Shown here piece after piece: positions 1 through 11,646 of a DNA stretch of 64,000 bases (its first letter is position 1; the number at the start of each line of letters is the position of its first letter). The notes below the pieces were generated by a model. That model was not told the origin of the DNA and searched no databases. It saw only the letters and a program-made list of their open reading frames with translations. Made by a program: the position numbers and the translations under genes. This DNA is from Cephalotrichum gorgonifer (Eukaryota > Ascomycota > Sordariomycetes > Microascales > Microascaceae), in assembly GCA_900312665.1 (NCBI GenBank), contig ONZQ02000003.1, forward strand, positions 1,654,986 through 1,718,985. Direction: 5' to 3'.

Positions 1-1780
1 TGCCCCCCATTCTGATTCAACTTGAAATAAGCGCCAAGGCGCGAGCCCGCGATCCTGGTAACTGGCATGCCCGCGGCCAGCTCCTTGCACGGAAGCTAGG
101 GTGTTTAATAGGGCCGGTTGCTGATATTTTGCATCTCTGATAGATAAGGACCCGGCCCAACAATGTCTGGCGTCCAGAAAAGGTTCATGTAAGAGAAATG
201 TGTCGGTAATACGAGTCAGTGTGGGCCCGCGGTCCAAGTAGAGCGCACCAGGCGGGGATGCGTTGTGTGGAGAGTGCTTGTACCCGCAATTAACTCCGCT
301 TCCGCTTTGAGCTTCGAAATGGACTTGAAAACCTTAAGAATAGGGACGTCTGGGGAGGAGGCTAATGCAAAGGCCCGCTCATTTCCCGCAGCTGAAATGA
401 TCCGCTTGATCGATGCTCAAGTTTTCCTTTTCCTTCCTTCTTCCTTGCTATGAGGGTTTTCTGAACACTCGAAGTCGGGATGGAATCGATCCGAGAGTGT
501 CGATCGGAGGTCAAGGCAGGCCAACCGGCACGGCGACCGGCGCGCTCCGACCTCCAAGGCGGCCCCACTACCGGAATTCGAAATTGGCAAATCAGAGCTC
601 GCCGATAAGCAAGGCCGCAAACCCAGGGAATGGGGTGGAGACAATTGTAATATAATGACTTGAAATAGGTAGCCTGTTGCATTCTGCTCCTTGGCATTGT
701 GGGAATACCACAGGCAAGGCTCAAACCCCCGCGGAGGCGTCGCAGCTGCACGCCATAGGACAGGATAGGCGACAAGGGACGGTTCCCGGGTGCGCATCGT
801 GCCTTTTTGGTGCGGGATATGCAACACAGCCAGCCAGCCTCTCCTCCAAAACCCAGCTCTCCTTCGCGCCGTGGTCACGACATCGCTGCTTCTACCATGG
901 GCGCGTCTCAAACTCTGAACTTGAGGGTGTGAGGTCTTTCATTCGGAAATTTCCCTCGCTGCCCCCGCCCCTTGTCAATCGGGCCTCCCCGCTCCCCACC
1001 ACGGAAGCCAACTTGGTCGTTCGTCCCGTCCGTCCAAGCGAAATTTCTGCTTCCCCCCTTTCTCATTCGCTGACTTTAGATTTTCTTCATATCAGCTCCA
1101 CCCCCTGAAGGTTTCGCCCACATGCCACTGATAAGGATGGGGATGATAAGAATAAACGCGGACAAACCCTGTGTGTGACTGACTCGTCATTGCCGCGCCA
1201 AGCCCTGTTATCTCTCTTGGCGTCTATAAGTACCCTTAGTCGTGCTCCGTAAACGGGGCGTCTGATTATGCTACTGAGCCCAGCTGTCGTTCGAGTCGAA
1301 ACCTTAACCTTTTTCAAAGTTCATGTGGGGGGGCGGGCTATTATCCAGATCCAGCACTAATCAGGACTCCTGTCATTCATCCACTCTTCTTCCCTCCACA
1401 CGAATTTTGAACAAGGACATTCACCTCTATCCTCCCTGCGTCAGAGAGGGAGTTGACAAACGAGCAGTACGTAAGTCCAACAAATGCAATAAATGAAATA
1501 AGTGGAACCAGTCAATATGCCCGACAGCCACATAACATCGTCTCCAAGTATCGACACCCCTTTCGGCATTCCTCGTACATTCCCGGGTCGAGCCTTGTGG
1601 TCAAAGTCGGGCCCTATCACCATCGCCTCTTCCTGCTCCCCTCTTGATGTAAAGGTATAAACGGCCTTATCCAACCAACGCCCGTCCCCCTCTGAAAAAA
1701 GGGGGGTTAAAAATCCCGAAAGAGAAGAGAAAAAAAAATGAAAACACCGCAAACACTATACCTAATCTATAATAACCCAA
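1..1780. other. Intergenic left flank, no gene recognised
   Basis: Several overlapping open frames occur on both strands between about 265 and 1750. None carries a recognisable motif, most lack a well placed ATG, and opposite-strand frames overlap completely. The last part (about 1650-1780) should hold the 3' UTR of the minus-strand metallophosphatase. The first bases could belong to a gene beyond the edge, but nothing there reads as coding. Confidence 0.5.
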
Positions 1781-3676
1781 TCAGCAATCCCCCTTCCAAT
1801 TCTCCTCAATCCACCCTGTCAGGAGCTCCGTGGCCGTCTCGTTCCTGTATGACAGTATGTCCGCCGCCTTGTAGTCTCCGCCCGCAAACTTCAGCGCGAC
1901 GAGTATCCACGGCGCCAGGAACTCGATGAACACGAGATCCACAGTCTCCGGCTCTCCCTCGCCCTCGCCCCCGTCCTTGGCCGGCGGGAACCCGACCTTG
2001 CTCTGTATACAGTTAGGCACGCTATAATATGCCACGGGAGTGTGGACCGTGTCATCGCCGTCCTTCCCGAAATCGTCCTCCGTGGTGTACCCCTTGCTGG
2101 GCGCCGGCGTCTTGTCACCCTCGTCGCCCTCGTCGGTCCCCAACCGATGCTGCAGCTGCGAGTCGTCGGCAACAAACGGCCCGATCCGCGGCCCCGGCAT
2201 GTGGTATGGCAGGCGATCCAGGTCCTTGCCGGACCACTTCTGCGGGAGTGCCATGTACCGCGCATCCAGGCCGCCATCGGCGGTGAAGATGTGGCCGCCG
2301 CTGTTGAGTAGCGTGATGACCTTTCTGGCGATCTCGTAGGGCACGTCCGGCACGTACTGCAGCGTGCTCACGAACGGACTGACGAGGAAGGCGCTGTCGC
2401 GCGTGAAGGCTCCCTTGAATATATCAAACCGGATGCCACCCGTATTGAAGATGACTAGTCGCGGCACGTCGGCCCTGTCCTCCTTGGTAGCGACGTCGGG
2501 TAGGACCTCGTCCTTGAGCCAGCTGAAGATGCTGTCCTCTCTGTCATGGGGTGCCTGCGTGAGCCAGAGGTCCTTCGGCGCGCAGCCGACCTTGTGGTCC
2601 AGGTCCAGCACCTTCCGGGCGCGGGTGATCTGCTGGCTGACCTCGTTGCCCTTCTTTGTGGGGAACGACTCGGCGTCTGTGGCGCTGTGGTGGTAGAGGC
2701 CGAACAGGTTGTTGTCGATGTATCTCCGTGTGAAGGTGGGCTTGGAGGAGATTGCCAATAGGTCCTGCTCCCCCGCCTTCTTCTCCCGCTTCTTGATGTT
2801 GTCCACCGACATCCAGCCGATGGTCTCGAAGTACCTGCCGCTGGCCATGCCGAAGGCCTGGGAGTCGAAGTTCACGGCGTCACGGACGTGGGCGTGCCCG
2901 GCAAAGAACAGGATGGGGCTGTTCCAGTTCGCCTTTCGAATAGCCTTGTGGATAATCTTCTGCTCCTCCATCCTCAGGCCGACGTGTCCGATGACGATGA
3001 AGACGTCGACGTCCTCGCGAATGGCCTTCTGGAACCACTCCTCCGCCACGGCCTGCTGGACAGGTATAACGACGGAGTTGTTTGCGTTGCCAGCGAAGTT
3101 GAAGAGGAAGCCGAAGGCCATGATGTCGATGCCCTGGTTCTTGGTCTTGAACCGCCGGTACCGCTGCGCCAGGGGCACCTGCTCCCCCGCATCATCTATG
3201 TAATCGAGGTTCGAGGCTATGTATCGCCCCTGGAAGTTGGGTATGTTGCGCTTGAACTCGAGCGCCGTCGTCTCGGAGACGTAGAGCTCGTGGTTTCCGC
3301 TGCAGATGAGGTCGATCTCCTGGTTCTTGATAATGTCGTACGTGAAGAGGCCTTTAGGGTCGGATGCGTCGTAGAGCCCGTTGCCCTCTACCCTGTCGCC
3401 GGTGTCGATAAGTATGAGGTCGGCGCCGCGCTCGTCAGCCCTCTTGCGCATGTGGTGGGCAAAGGAGACATAGTCGCCCCAGTCGGCGGAGTACTGGGGT
3501 TCTTGTAGATGGCCTCCATGCCACCCGTGGGTGTCCGTCGTGTGGAGGAAGTTAAGCTGGCCCCAGGTGAGATCTCGAATCTCGGCCTTCTCGGGCCTCG
3601 CAGCTCCAGGCTGCTCAGCACGTACCAGCGCGATGCCGGCGACGGCACCTAGAAGGGTACCGAACCTTTGTAGCAT
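1781..3676 (-). CDS. Secreted metallophosphatase / 5'-nucleotidase-like protein (YHR202W type)
   Basis: Single-exon gene of 631 residues. The N-terminus (residues 1-20, MLQRFGTLLGAVAGIALVRA) is a typical cleavable signal peptide, so the protein probably enters the secretory pathway or vacuole. The calcineurin-like metallophosphoesterase signature is complete: HTTDTHGWHGG near residue 45 (metal ligands D and H), DTGDRVEGNG near 90, SGNHE near 125, IGHVG near 225 and FAGHAH near 255. The C-terminal half resembles the 5'-nucleotidase C-terminal domain (FNTGGIRFDIFKG). This order matches fungal proteins related to yeast YHR202W, predicted phosphoesterases of the vacuole or secretory route; the substrate is unknown. 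The start is an ATG immediately before the hydrophobic core. It is transcribed toward the left flank, with its promoter in 3677-4200. Confidence is high for the family and low for the substrate. Confidence 0.9.
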   Translation of the reverse strand: MLQRFGTLLGAVAGIALVRAEQPGAARPEKAEIRDLTWGQLNFLHTTDTHGWHGGHLQEPQYSADWGDYVSFAHHMRKRADERGADLILIDTGDRVEGNGLYDASDPKGLFTYDIIKNQEIDLICSGNHELYVSETTALEFKRNIPNFQGRYIASNLDYIDDAGEQVPLAQRYRRFKTKNQGIDIMAFGFLFNFAGNANNSVVIPVQQAVAEEWFQKAIREDVDVFIVIGHVGLRMEEQKIIHKAIRKANWNSPILFFAGHAHVRDAVNFDSQAFGMASGRYFETIGWMSVDNIKKREKKAGEQDLLAISSKPTFTRRYIDNNLFGLYHHSATDAESFPTKKGNEVSQQITRARKVLDLDHKVGCAPKDLWLTQAPHDREDSIFSWLKDEVLPDVATKEDRADVPRLVIFNTGGIRFDIFKGAFTRDSAFLVSPFVSTLQYVPDVPYEIARKVITLLNSGGHIFTADGGLDARYMALPQKWSGKDLDRLPYHMPGPRIGPFVADDSQLQHRLGTDEGDEGDKTPAPSKGYTTEDDFGKDGDDTVHTPVAYYSVPNCIQSKVGFPPAKDGGEGEGEPETVDLVFIEFLAPWILVALKFAGGDYKAADILSYRNETATELLTGWIEENWKGDC

Positions 3677-6297
3677 GACGCTGGAGTTTCCACGCTCAGG
3701 GCAGTGGTAGTGGTGGTGTGGTGTATCCGAGAGAAGGTTGCGTTAGTCGTGTGCTAGCTAAATATGCACAAGATCGATGTTGATGAAAGGTAAGTTTGGG
3801 AGGTTGGTGTGGCGACGACGACGGTTGGGATGTTGGGATAGGTTGAGTCGAGTCAAGGGCCCAGGCAGCGATGACATAACTAGCTTCGAGTGGAGTGGGT
3901 TGGAGCTGCGGAGCCATCAAGGTCTCGTTTCAGGTACGGGGCATGGACCATACCCCGCTGACTAACGTCACATGTCTGTTCATAATAGTACGGATGACTG
4001 GCTCATAATAAAGTCAGCCTCTCGACTTGTACACAACTGCCCATCAACCCACTCACATGCTCCGCTCCTTACATCCATCCATCTCATAGTAGTAGTACTT
4101 GTAATACTCGTATGAGTGGGCACTCACTTGTGCTACCAGCGTTGCCGCATGGGAAACAGGTCAGCCCCCAATACCAACCCATCCATTGATCGCACAGACT
4201 AGACACAGCCTATGTATAAGGCTTCACGACATAGCCTCCGGCCCTTCCCCAACTCCCACCCCGACCAGCCTATTCATCGATCCAAGCCGGCTTCTTGCGC
4301 GACGCGGGAGTTAATAAGGACCTCTTCGATAAACATTAGCTACTTATGCCCCCGTCTGTACACCCTACTATATGATAACCTGCGTCATCTCCGCTCCGCA
4401 ATCCACCGCCTTTTCTCCCACGTTGAGACTGGGATTATTTGCGGGGTGTACCCCTTCTCCCCCGGTACGAGGTGCTTCCTTGGAGGTATTCCCCCGGTAC
4501 TGATCCGAGGGTGTGATGGACAGCAGCAAAACTAGCGCTCTTCTTTCATCTAGCCAAGACGTGCCTGTGTAAATGGCGCCCCATCGTCTCTCTCTCTCTC
4601 TCTGTCTCGTCCGCCCTTGTAGATTTCTCTGTGTATGCCTCATGTTACGTCCAACATCTCCATGTGCCTCTCACAACGGCGTGGTCTGTCTGTCCGTAAG
4701 ATCGTGGCGTCGATATGCCCCCCCATCGGCCCATGTGCTCCTCCCCCGATGTTGCTCTCTAAATATAGACGAAAGCCGTCAGCATCGCCGCGCTACACAG
4801 CGGACCATCGCAGCGCACAGCCCCCATCTTCGTTCCCACGAGATGGATAATAACCCGTGCGGTGGTTCTATGGCCCGTCCCGTCTCTCTATACACTACTC
4901 TTCCCTCGAGCCGATCTCTTTCCCCGCAGTCTAACTTGGACCACGATTAGTCCTGGGACCTCGAAAGACAAGAAGCCGACTAATAGCTCCACACGCCTCG
5001 GATCGTGGGGCTCCAGGCTTTTCCGGCCCCCTTCTACTCTTGAAGGACCCGGGAAAAGAGACGGGAAAACGCTCTCCGAGGAGCACACACAAGACACCAG
5101 ACTCTGGGGAACAGAAACTTGCCCTTTTGACCACACCGATAACGATCCCGAGATCCCCGGAGCGGGATCGACGAGCACTATGTCCGCCCTCCAGCGTCTA
5201 CGCCGACTCCGATTCCGATTCCGCCCACAACTCTTCCTCCCCTCGAGGTGGAAGTACACCCGTCGTGAGTTTCCTCACCAAATCGTCCCCGGGTCCCCTC
5301 TCACCCTCCCCTACACATCTCTCCTCCCTTTCAAGACTAACACACAGTCTCTCGCCCAAAAGTCCCCTCCAGCACAGACATCTCGATAATCCGCCTTAAG
5401 CCCCTCTCAATCCTCCGGTACGTCCTCCGCTCGGCGGGCCACGGCCTCAAATTCATCCTCCTACAGGCGAAATACCTGGTTCCCTTGGAGGCGCAGGCGG
5501 TGCAGGTCTGGATAATGTGACGAAGGGGAACCGCAATCCGTCATCCGCTTGAAACTTCCTCTCTGTATTCCAGGGAATGAAGAAGGAGAAATGGAAAATG
5601 GAAGTGCAAACCGGAGCGGGTGGGAAACAAAGGGGGAAATGAAGAAAGTGGGAAGGCGTTCGGGATATAGGGGCGTTTTTTTCTTCATATACTGTGCTTT
5701 AGACTAGTCCAGTAATGAATGAGAGATGGCATTTGATGTGTTCCTGCGTGTTTCTTCCTCTTCAACTCATGACTTTAGGAACTCGCAGTTGCCAATGCAT
5801 GTTGCTACTGCGCCACCGACGAGCACCAAGCCGTCCACAGTAAGGGCTTCTTCTTAGCACTAAGCTCAAGGAGATGACTAGACACCTCTGGAGAGGCTCT
5901 GTCAACAGTTCTAGCGTTACGTGCGGCTTTAGTAGACCTAGAAGAGTCGAAATAAACGGGAAATAATATCATTAAGGAGAAACGTATAGAAGTGATGATA
6001 TATATACCGAGCCGATCATATAGGCTCCATGCCTTTTACCACCCCCATCCCCTTTCTGAACTCTCACCGAGACATAAGAGGCGAGGAGTCCTCATCGTAC
6101 AATAACAGACCTTCGCCTTCCGCGCCCCCCTCCCCTTGTCTCAAACCAGTACGCACTAATAAAAAAAACACCTTCCGTGGTATCAAGTCCATTCCCAAGC
6201 AACAAATGAAAGATAAGCCGCTCCTCATCCCACTTCCCACCGAGTCCCCCTACCTGCGCCTGCGCTATTCTAGACGCCCACGTCCAGCGCGGAACGT
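3677..6297. other. Intergenic: metallophosphatase promoter, CT-rich DNA, reductase 3' flank
   Basis: The left part is upstream of the minus-strand metallophosphatase. A CT dinucleotide run lies near 4588-4605, and the region 4200-5400 is C/T-rich, giving long meaningless frames on both strands. The right part (about 5700-6297) should include the 3' UTR of the ferric reductase-like gene. The only coding-looking piece is the weak two-exon candidate at 5180-5520, listed separately. Confidence 0.5.
5180..5520 (+). CDS. Candidate small two-exon protein, unrecognised
   Basis: Weak candidate. The segment 5348-5517 reads as a smooth open frame ending in TGA (residues such as DISIIRLKPLSILRYVL and HGLKFILLQAKYLVPLE). 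It can be joined in phase to an ATG at 5180 by removing an intron 5265-5347 (donor GTGAGT, acceptor CACAG), giving 85 residues. The first exon is arginine-rich (RLRRLRFRFR) and could equally be read in another frame as a serine/aspartate-rich stretch, so exon 1 is uncertain. I recognise no family. It may be noise in CT-rich DNA. Confidence 0.22.
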
Positions 6298-8901
6298 CTA
6301 CAGAGCGTAATTCTCCGTGTGCAGGAAGATCTCCTCGAGCGCGTCGTCCCCCCAGATCTCCGCCTGCAGCCTCGCCACCGTCCTCGCCACACCCTCCCTC
6401 ATCGCCGGCGGCCCGCACACGAACACGGCCGTCCTCCTCCCTAGTATCCCCCTTCCGTCGGGCCCGCCCCTCGCCCACTCCTTCAGCATGTAGCCTAGGT
6501 CCGGCCGGCCGTACTCGACGCTCCACCCGCCGTCGATCTGGTGCGGCACCGGGAACGCGAACCGCATCAGCGACTTGCGGAAGTCCGACGGCGTCTCGGG
6601 GAACCCGAACTCGAAGCCTGAGGGCGGGCCGAACGTGCTCGTCGGCCGCGCCTGGCCCGCGGACGGCAGGTTCGTCGTACGCAGGTGGGCCAGCTCCGGC
6701 GGCGCGGGGACGGCCCCCGGCCGATCGCCCGGGTTATATTGCGAGGTTCTCCGCGGGGACGGAGGCGCGTAGTTGAAGTGCGGCGCGTCGGCCCTCGGCT
6801 GGAGTGGCGGGAAGTGGAATTCTCGCTTCTTCTTCTCCGAGTCGTCCCTCTTCCTCGGCTCCTCCTCGGGCGGGTCGACACCCTCCAGCTTCCGAAGAGA
6901 CTCCTCCTGCGGGGAATACACCTTGATGTCGGGTGCGTGCGGGTTATACTGCGCGTGGGACTGCAGGTGGCTCTGCTGCGGCAGCGCCGTGATCCTGTCG
7001 TTGTCCTCCGCGCGGAGCTCGCGCTCGCGCTCCGGGTCGCCCTGCGCCTCGGCCATGATGAATGCCGAGTTCCGCTTCGACGCGATCCCGGCCACGAACC
7101 CGTCGAGCTTGTCGTGGAACATGTTGCTCAGGGCGCGCGGTCCGCGTGCTTCATTGCCTCCGGGCCCTTCGCCGCCGATGGCCATCTTCTGAGGCCTCGT
7201 CGTTGCCGTGACGAAGAACTTGCAGGTGACGCTGTCGGGCGGTGCCGAGTCGCGGCAGATCCTCAGCTCCTCCCGGAACCAATCCATGGCCTCGAGCCGC
7301 TTGATGGCCCACACGACCACCACCTTCCTCGTGATGGCCTTGCCGTCCCGCATCCGCTTGATGAGGTTGAGGAGCTGCGACATGAGCGCCGTGATGCCGC
7401 TCCCGCCCGCGATGAGCACGCACGTGTCAAAGGCCGCGAGGTCGCGCCGCATCCCGCCGTACGGCCCATCAAGGAAGGCGCGGTAGGTGTGGAAGGGCCC
7501 CTTGTCGATCGCCGTGTCGAGGACCCGGCGCGTGAAGCCGCCGTAGGGCTTGAAGACGACGACGCAGTCCCTGTACTCGTCGCCGTATTCGGACGGGAAG
7601 TCGTCGCTGCACATCGATGAGATGGTGAAGGGGTGGTTCTCGAAGAGGGAGATGCCGGGCATCCGGAGGTAGACGAACTGGCCGGGCTTCCAGCGCATCT
7701 GGGTGGGGATTGTGATCTTGATAGCGTTCTCCGACATGAGCGTGATGGCGGCCTCGTCTCCCACCAGGAAGGAGTACCTCCACGGCTTGACCCAGTTCAG
7801 TTTGAAGAAGCGCATGATGTAGCAGACGACCCAGATCCCGATGGATGCCCAGAGGTAGTTCCACGACGCCAGGTAGTTCTTCGTGTGCCAGATCAGGAGC
7901 GCGATATAAACAGCGCCGACGGGGACGTGGAGCATAACAAACAGCTCGTAAGCGATGCGGCGGATGAAGGGCAGGGATCCGACGCAGAGCCAGATGAGGG
8001 GCACAAGGCAGGCGATTCCGGTACCATACACGAGACCGCTGCCGCCGGGGAAGAGGCGCTGGAAAACCTCCACGCCGTCTTCGGTCCAGACGGGCTGGAC
8101 GTAGAAGGGGACTGTGTGAATCAGGGAGAGAAGTAGGCAGATGTAGCCAGCCCACCGGTGGAAGACGTTGAGCCTCTCCGGCCCAATGCCAATGAGAACA
8201 GTGAGGAGATTGGCCTTCATGCTGGTGGCAATGATCCAGGGCGTCATGGCCACGGCAATCATGCCCGAGCGTACAGCCAGGGGTGGCGAGCCATACGCGA
8301 TGCTCTGCCAGTATAGTGGCTGCTTTAGGAAGGATACTAGGATGACGAACGCCACGGCGATGAAGACGCAGGCGAGCACGGCGAGCGAAGAGAAGGAGAA
8401 TCGGTGTCGTCGCCAAGCAAGGTCGGGTATGGGCCGGTAGAACACCCACCGGAAGAGCGCCAGCGTATCGTTGACGACGCCGATAGACGAGAAGTGAGCC
8501 TTGGGCCGGAACTCCTTCTCAGCGGAGGCGTCTCCGGTCTCGGGGAAGAAGACTCGCCCCCCCGGGCCAGTCTCCGGAGCGTGGCTGTAGTCCATCTCGA
8601 TGTTGTAAGTCGCCCTGTAGTGATCCTCTATCTGCTGTTTGTAAATGGCTTGGCGGATCTTGTCCTGCCAAAAGTGCCAGAACCTCATGAGAAGTACTGT
8701 CCCCATGAGAGCGAGGGCGAAATACGTCCATGCCAGGCCGTACTTTCCGGATTCTATCCACGGATCCACCGTGTTCGCCTCCACTAGACCTGGCGGGCTT
8801 GTTGGCGTGAGGGGGATGAATATGCGCTTCGCCAATTCTGCTACCGTGTTTGTCGTCATTTTCGAGGCCTCTTCGTGGCCAGTCTGTTGTAGGGAGGCCA
8901 T
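6298..8901 (-). CDS. Ferric reductase-like transmembrane flavocytochrome (FRE/NOX superfamily)
   Basis: Single-exon gene of 867 residues. An N-terminal hydrophobic helix (about 35-55) is followed by a ferric-reductase transmembrane block (about 165-375) with histidines suited to heme binding (FHRWAGY, LIHTVPF, MLHVPVG, LIWHTKN). The FAD site HPFTISSM is near residue 422, the NAD(P)H motif GGSGITALM near 498 and the terminal CGPPAMREG near 829. The protein would carry electrons from cytosolic NADPH through FAD and heme across a membrane to a metal or oxygen acceptor. Ferric/cupric reductase is the likely role, but NADPH oxidase-like activity cannot be excluded by reading. Unusual is a long proline- and charge-rich insertion (about 590-770) inside the NAD-binding half. 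No siderophore or iron-permease partner is adjacent. The start is the first ATG. Confidence 0.88.
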   Translation of the reverse strand: MASLQQTGHEEASKMTTNTVAELAKRIFIPLTPTSPPGLVEANTVDPWIESGKYGLAWTYFALALMGTVLLMRFWHFWQDKIRQAIYKQQIEDHYRATYNIEMDYSHAPETGPGGRVFFPETGDASAEKEFRPKAHFSSIGVVNDTLALFRWVFYRPIPDLAWRRHRFSFSSLAVLACVFIAVAFVILVSFLKQPLYWQSIAYGSPPLAVRSGMIAVAMTPWIIATSMKANLLTVLIGIGPERLNVFHRWAGYICLLLSLIHTVPFYVQPVWTEDGVEVFQRLFPGGSGLVYGTGIACLVPLIWLCVGSLPFIRRIAYELFVMLHVPVGAVYIALLIWHTKNYLASWNYLWASIGIWVVCYIMRFFKLNWVKPWRYSFLVGDEAAITLMSENAIKITIPTQMRWKPGQFVYLRMPGISLFENHPFTISSMCSDDFPSEYGDEYRDCVVVFKPYGGFTRRVLDTAIDKGPFHTYRAFLDGPYGGMRRDLAAFDTCVLIAGGSGITALMSQLLNLIKRMRDGKAITRKVVVVWAIKRLEAMDWFREELRICRDSAPPDSVTCKFFVTATTRPQKMAIGGEGPGGNEARGPRALSNMFHDKLDGFVAGIASKRNSAFIMAEAQGDPERERELRAEDNDRITALPQQSHLQSHAQYNPHAPDIKVYSPQEESLRKLEGVDPPEEEPRKRDDSEKKKREFHFPPLQPRADAPHFNYAPPSPRRTSQYNPGDRPGAVPAPPELAHLRTTNLPSAGQARPTSTFGPPSGFEFGFPETPSDFRKSLMRFAFPVPHQIDGGWSVEYGRPDLGYMLKEWARGGPDGRGILGRRTAVFVCGPPAMREGVARTVARLQAEIWGDDALEEIFLHTENYAL

Positions 8902-11646
8902 GATTGCGATTGCGATTGTGGCTGCGGCTGTAGTTTCGGTTGAGATTGCTGGGGGAGGATCGTCAATTATACGCGGATTGTTTGCGACTCGATTAGATTA
9001 GTCCGCGCGATGAAGGAGTCGTGACCATAGAGGTCTTCTGGTGTCTTGGCCTCTCTCTGAGACCCGGTTGGTTGGTGGACCCAAAAGCCGTTATTCGTCA
9101 AGAGGTCGGCCCGGCCACTTTCACTCAACAGCTAATATCCCGGCTGACTGCGCCAGTGACACGGAGAAGAAGTAGGTCATGGGAACATTGAGAATGAACG
9201 GCGTCGTGGAGAGGTTAGAGGTTAGGAGGCCGGATCTCTTGAAGCAGAAGAGGAGCGAGAGACGAGGGTTAAGAGACGGTGAAAGAAGGTGGCAGGGGGA
9301 AAGATCGATCGGGATGGGGGTGAAGGGGGGTGGTGGGGTCGGTCAAGCGAGAGGGTGTTGAAGGGTATAAGACTTGGGATCTCTGGTAGCTCCACAATTG
9401 GGGGCCAAATCCGAGCTTTGGGCAACCAACATGGAAACGGTTGTATCACTCGTATTACATGGTTTGCTCGATGCGCAGGTGTTGGCGCTGGAAACCCAAT
9501 TCGACAAAGCCGTCACCTGCAGGACAAGGGGGGGTGGTGGGGGCTTCTTTCACCCTTTCGAAGCCCTTGGTGAATCCTGTTTGGGAACTGGCAGCGGCTC
9601 CATGAGAACGGATCAGACCAGATTCGAGATCAGAGTGATGCTTGTCACATTGGCAGGCAAATAGCGGAGAGCATAAGACCAGTTTGGCACCATTCTGGGC
9701 GGGAAGGGGGGTGGAAGGTACACTGCACACGGTGGAGCGCCTGACGGCAATTTCACATTGGCTGGAAGCAAAGCTGAGGGCGGGATGTCTCAAAGCACAG
9801 TCGCCGGGGGAGATTTGGTGGGCGCTTGCCATGGGTGGGGTGGCGTCCATGCAAGCCAGGTTGTGGTCTACAGCGTGCTTGTACTTTGCCTTTGTGCGTT
9901 GTGGAAGCCGGGGAGGAGGAGGGAGCAGGGGCACGGCACCTGCGGGAGGAGCATATCGGCGTGCAGGGGATGGTCCATCCGCGGGCCGTGGTGAGGGGCC
10001 AAGGCGGGATCTGCGCACCTCCACTCCACTATTCCCATCAACACAACCTAATAAGACAAGCAAGTATTAGCATTAGCGGGTCCGGGCGCGAAGACAGGCG
10101 GTAACAGCTCGGTTGAGCAGAACGAAGGCGGTTCCTATAACTGCCGTTGAGCGATGCAAGTAATAGCCACGGGGTCGTCGGCGGGAAGGCAGTGGTAGAG
10201 CCATTGTGACGACGAGGTGAGGGGACAAAGTGAGGGGACGAGCGAATACGGCAGGGTCCATCCCAACTCCCTTGGCTCATGCCAGCCGTTCCAGACCACC
10301 CAACACCAGCCATGGGGATACGCTACATATTGTGGTAAGTCCTGCAGCACAGAGCGCCGAGTCCCACAGACCCACAAATCAGAAGAGGAAATATCGACTT
10401 GTTCTGTCTGCATGGCATTGCACACAAAGGCAATCGAGGGGTACCCGAGTCTCAGTCGAGTAATTGTGGCAGGAAAGAAAGAGGAGCATGGCCAGATGCG
10501 GACAGGCGAATGACGAGCCAGATGTTGGATGGCGAGCGCTGATTCGGGGGTTGGGGAGAGTTCGGGATGTGATGTGATTCGAGGTACCCAACTATTGCAA
10601 TATACGGGCGGCAAGAGGAGGATTGTGATTCGCCAGGGTTCATGTGCCCAACCGTGCATCCCTGATCCCGGTTCCCCGCGGCGGGAAATTCGGGACCAGG
10701 GCCAGGGACTGAAGTACGTACCTCCACAGATACTGTACGAGTAGACCTGGTACGTACTCAGTACAGCACGGAGTATGGAGCAACTAATGATACTCTTTGT
10801 GAATCTGGTGCTCGTACAGGCAAACAGTTCCATTAGTCATTTGGGGAGCAGGGGCTTGATTGGGCGATAATACCCATCACGCTGCATTGAGTCTTGGCAT
10901 ACGAGACCACAAGCATGTTGGTCGTCGAAATGGGCGGCATTACTCCGCTCTTGGAGGATCAACTGTGGAGCTTGCCATGTGTTGGTTGGACTTGAAGAAT
11001 GTACTCGAACTGAGGATGTTGCTGCGGCCAACACAATGGCCCAATGTGATAGAGAGTGGAGATGATGAAGACGAAGACGAAGACGAAGATGAAGATGATG
11101 ATGGAGAGAGGAGAGAGAATCCGGTCCACCTTGTCCGATGAATGTGACTAAGCATTCCTCGACGCTGTCCTGCCCGCCGACCTTTCTCTTATAAAACATG
11201 TTTGTGGATATCTTGCGAAGCTCCGGAAGGACCTTAGTCTAGGGAGAACGGGTGTGAGCATAAAAAATTATTACAATCAAAAAGTGGAAAGATGATGAGC
11301 TGCGGAGCACTGTGACAGCTGAAGTTGTAACTGAGGACGGAATATCGATTGCCTCAATAGATAGTGGGGTACCCAGCCTTGTGAGACAGCTTAATTTGAT
11401 TGGTCACTATTCAACACCCCTCCGCAAGGCTACTCTGAACCAAGCGGATTTAATTTTCCCCAGGTGGAAGCCCAAGGTCAATCCACCGTTCAAAACTCAA
11501 GTTCCAACGACGACGAACAGTCCGATTCGAGTTCCATTCGAACCGTACGGCGACTCTCGCCCTATCTCCTCTCCTTCCCGAGGCATACCCTAACTACCAC
11601 CTACCCCTCCGTCCCAACCCCCCCGAGCTATTGCAGCCAGCCAGTC
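8902..11646. other. Intergenic: divergent promoters of the reductase and rrp43
   Basis: About 2.7 kb separates the divergent reductase (-) and Rrp43 (+) genes. Long frames at 9455-10063 (-) and 9642-10070 (+) overlap each other, contain no motif and look like GC-rich noise. A GAAGAC/GATGAT microsatellite lies at about 11061-11103. In-frame sequence upstream of the rrp43 ATG is open back to 11464 but contains no ATG. I see no RNA gene. Confidence 0.5.
11061..11103. repeat. Microsatellite, imperfect (GAAGAC/GATGAT)n
   Basis: Imperfect hexanucleotide/trinucleotide run of GAAGAC and GATGAT units, about 43 bases, in the intergenic region upstream of rrp43. It would encode D/E runs on the plus strand and serines on the minus strand, which explains the low-complexity frames there. 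Confidence 0.85.

Noticed and set aside
9455..10070. Overlapping frames on both strands (202 and 142 codons)
   Set aside because: Both strands are open at once, no motif and no convincing start; typical of GC-rich spacer.
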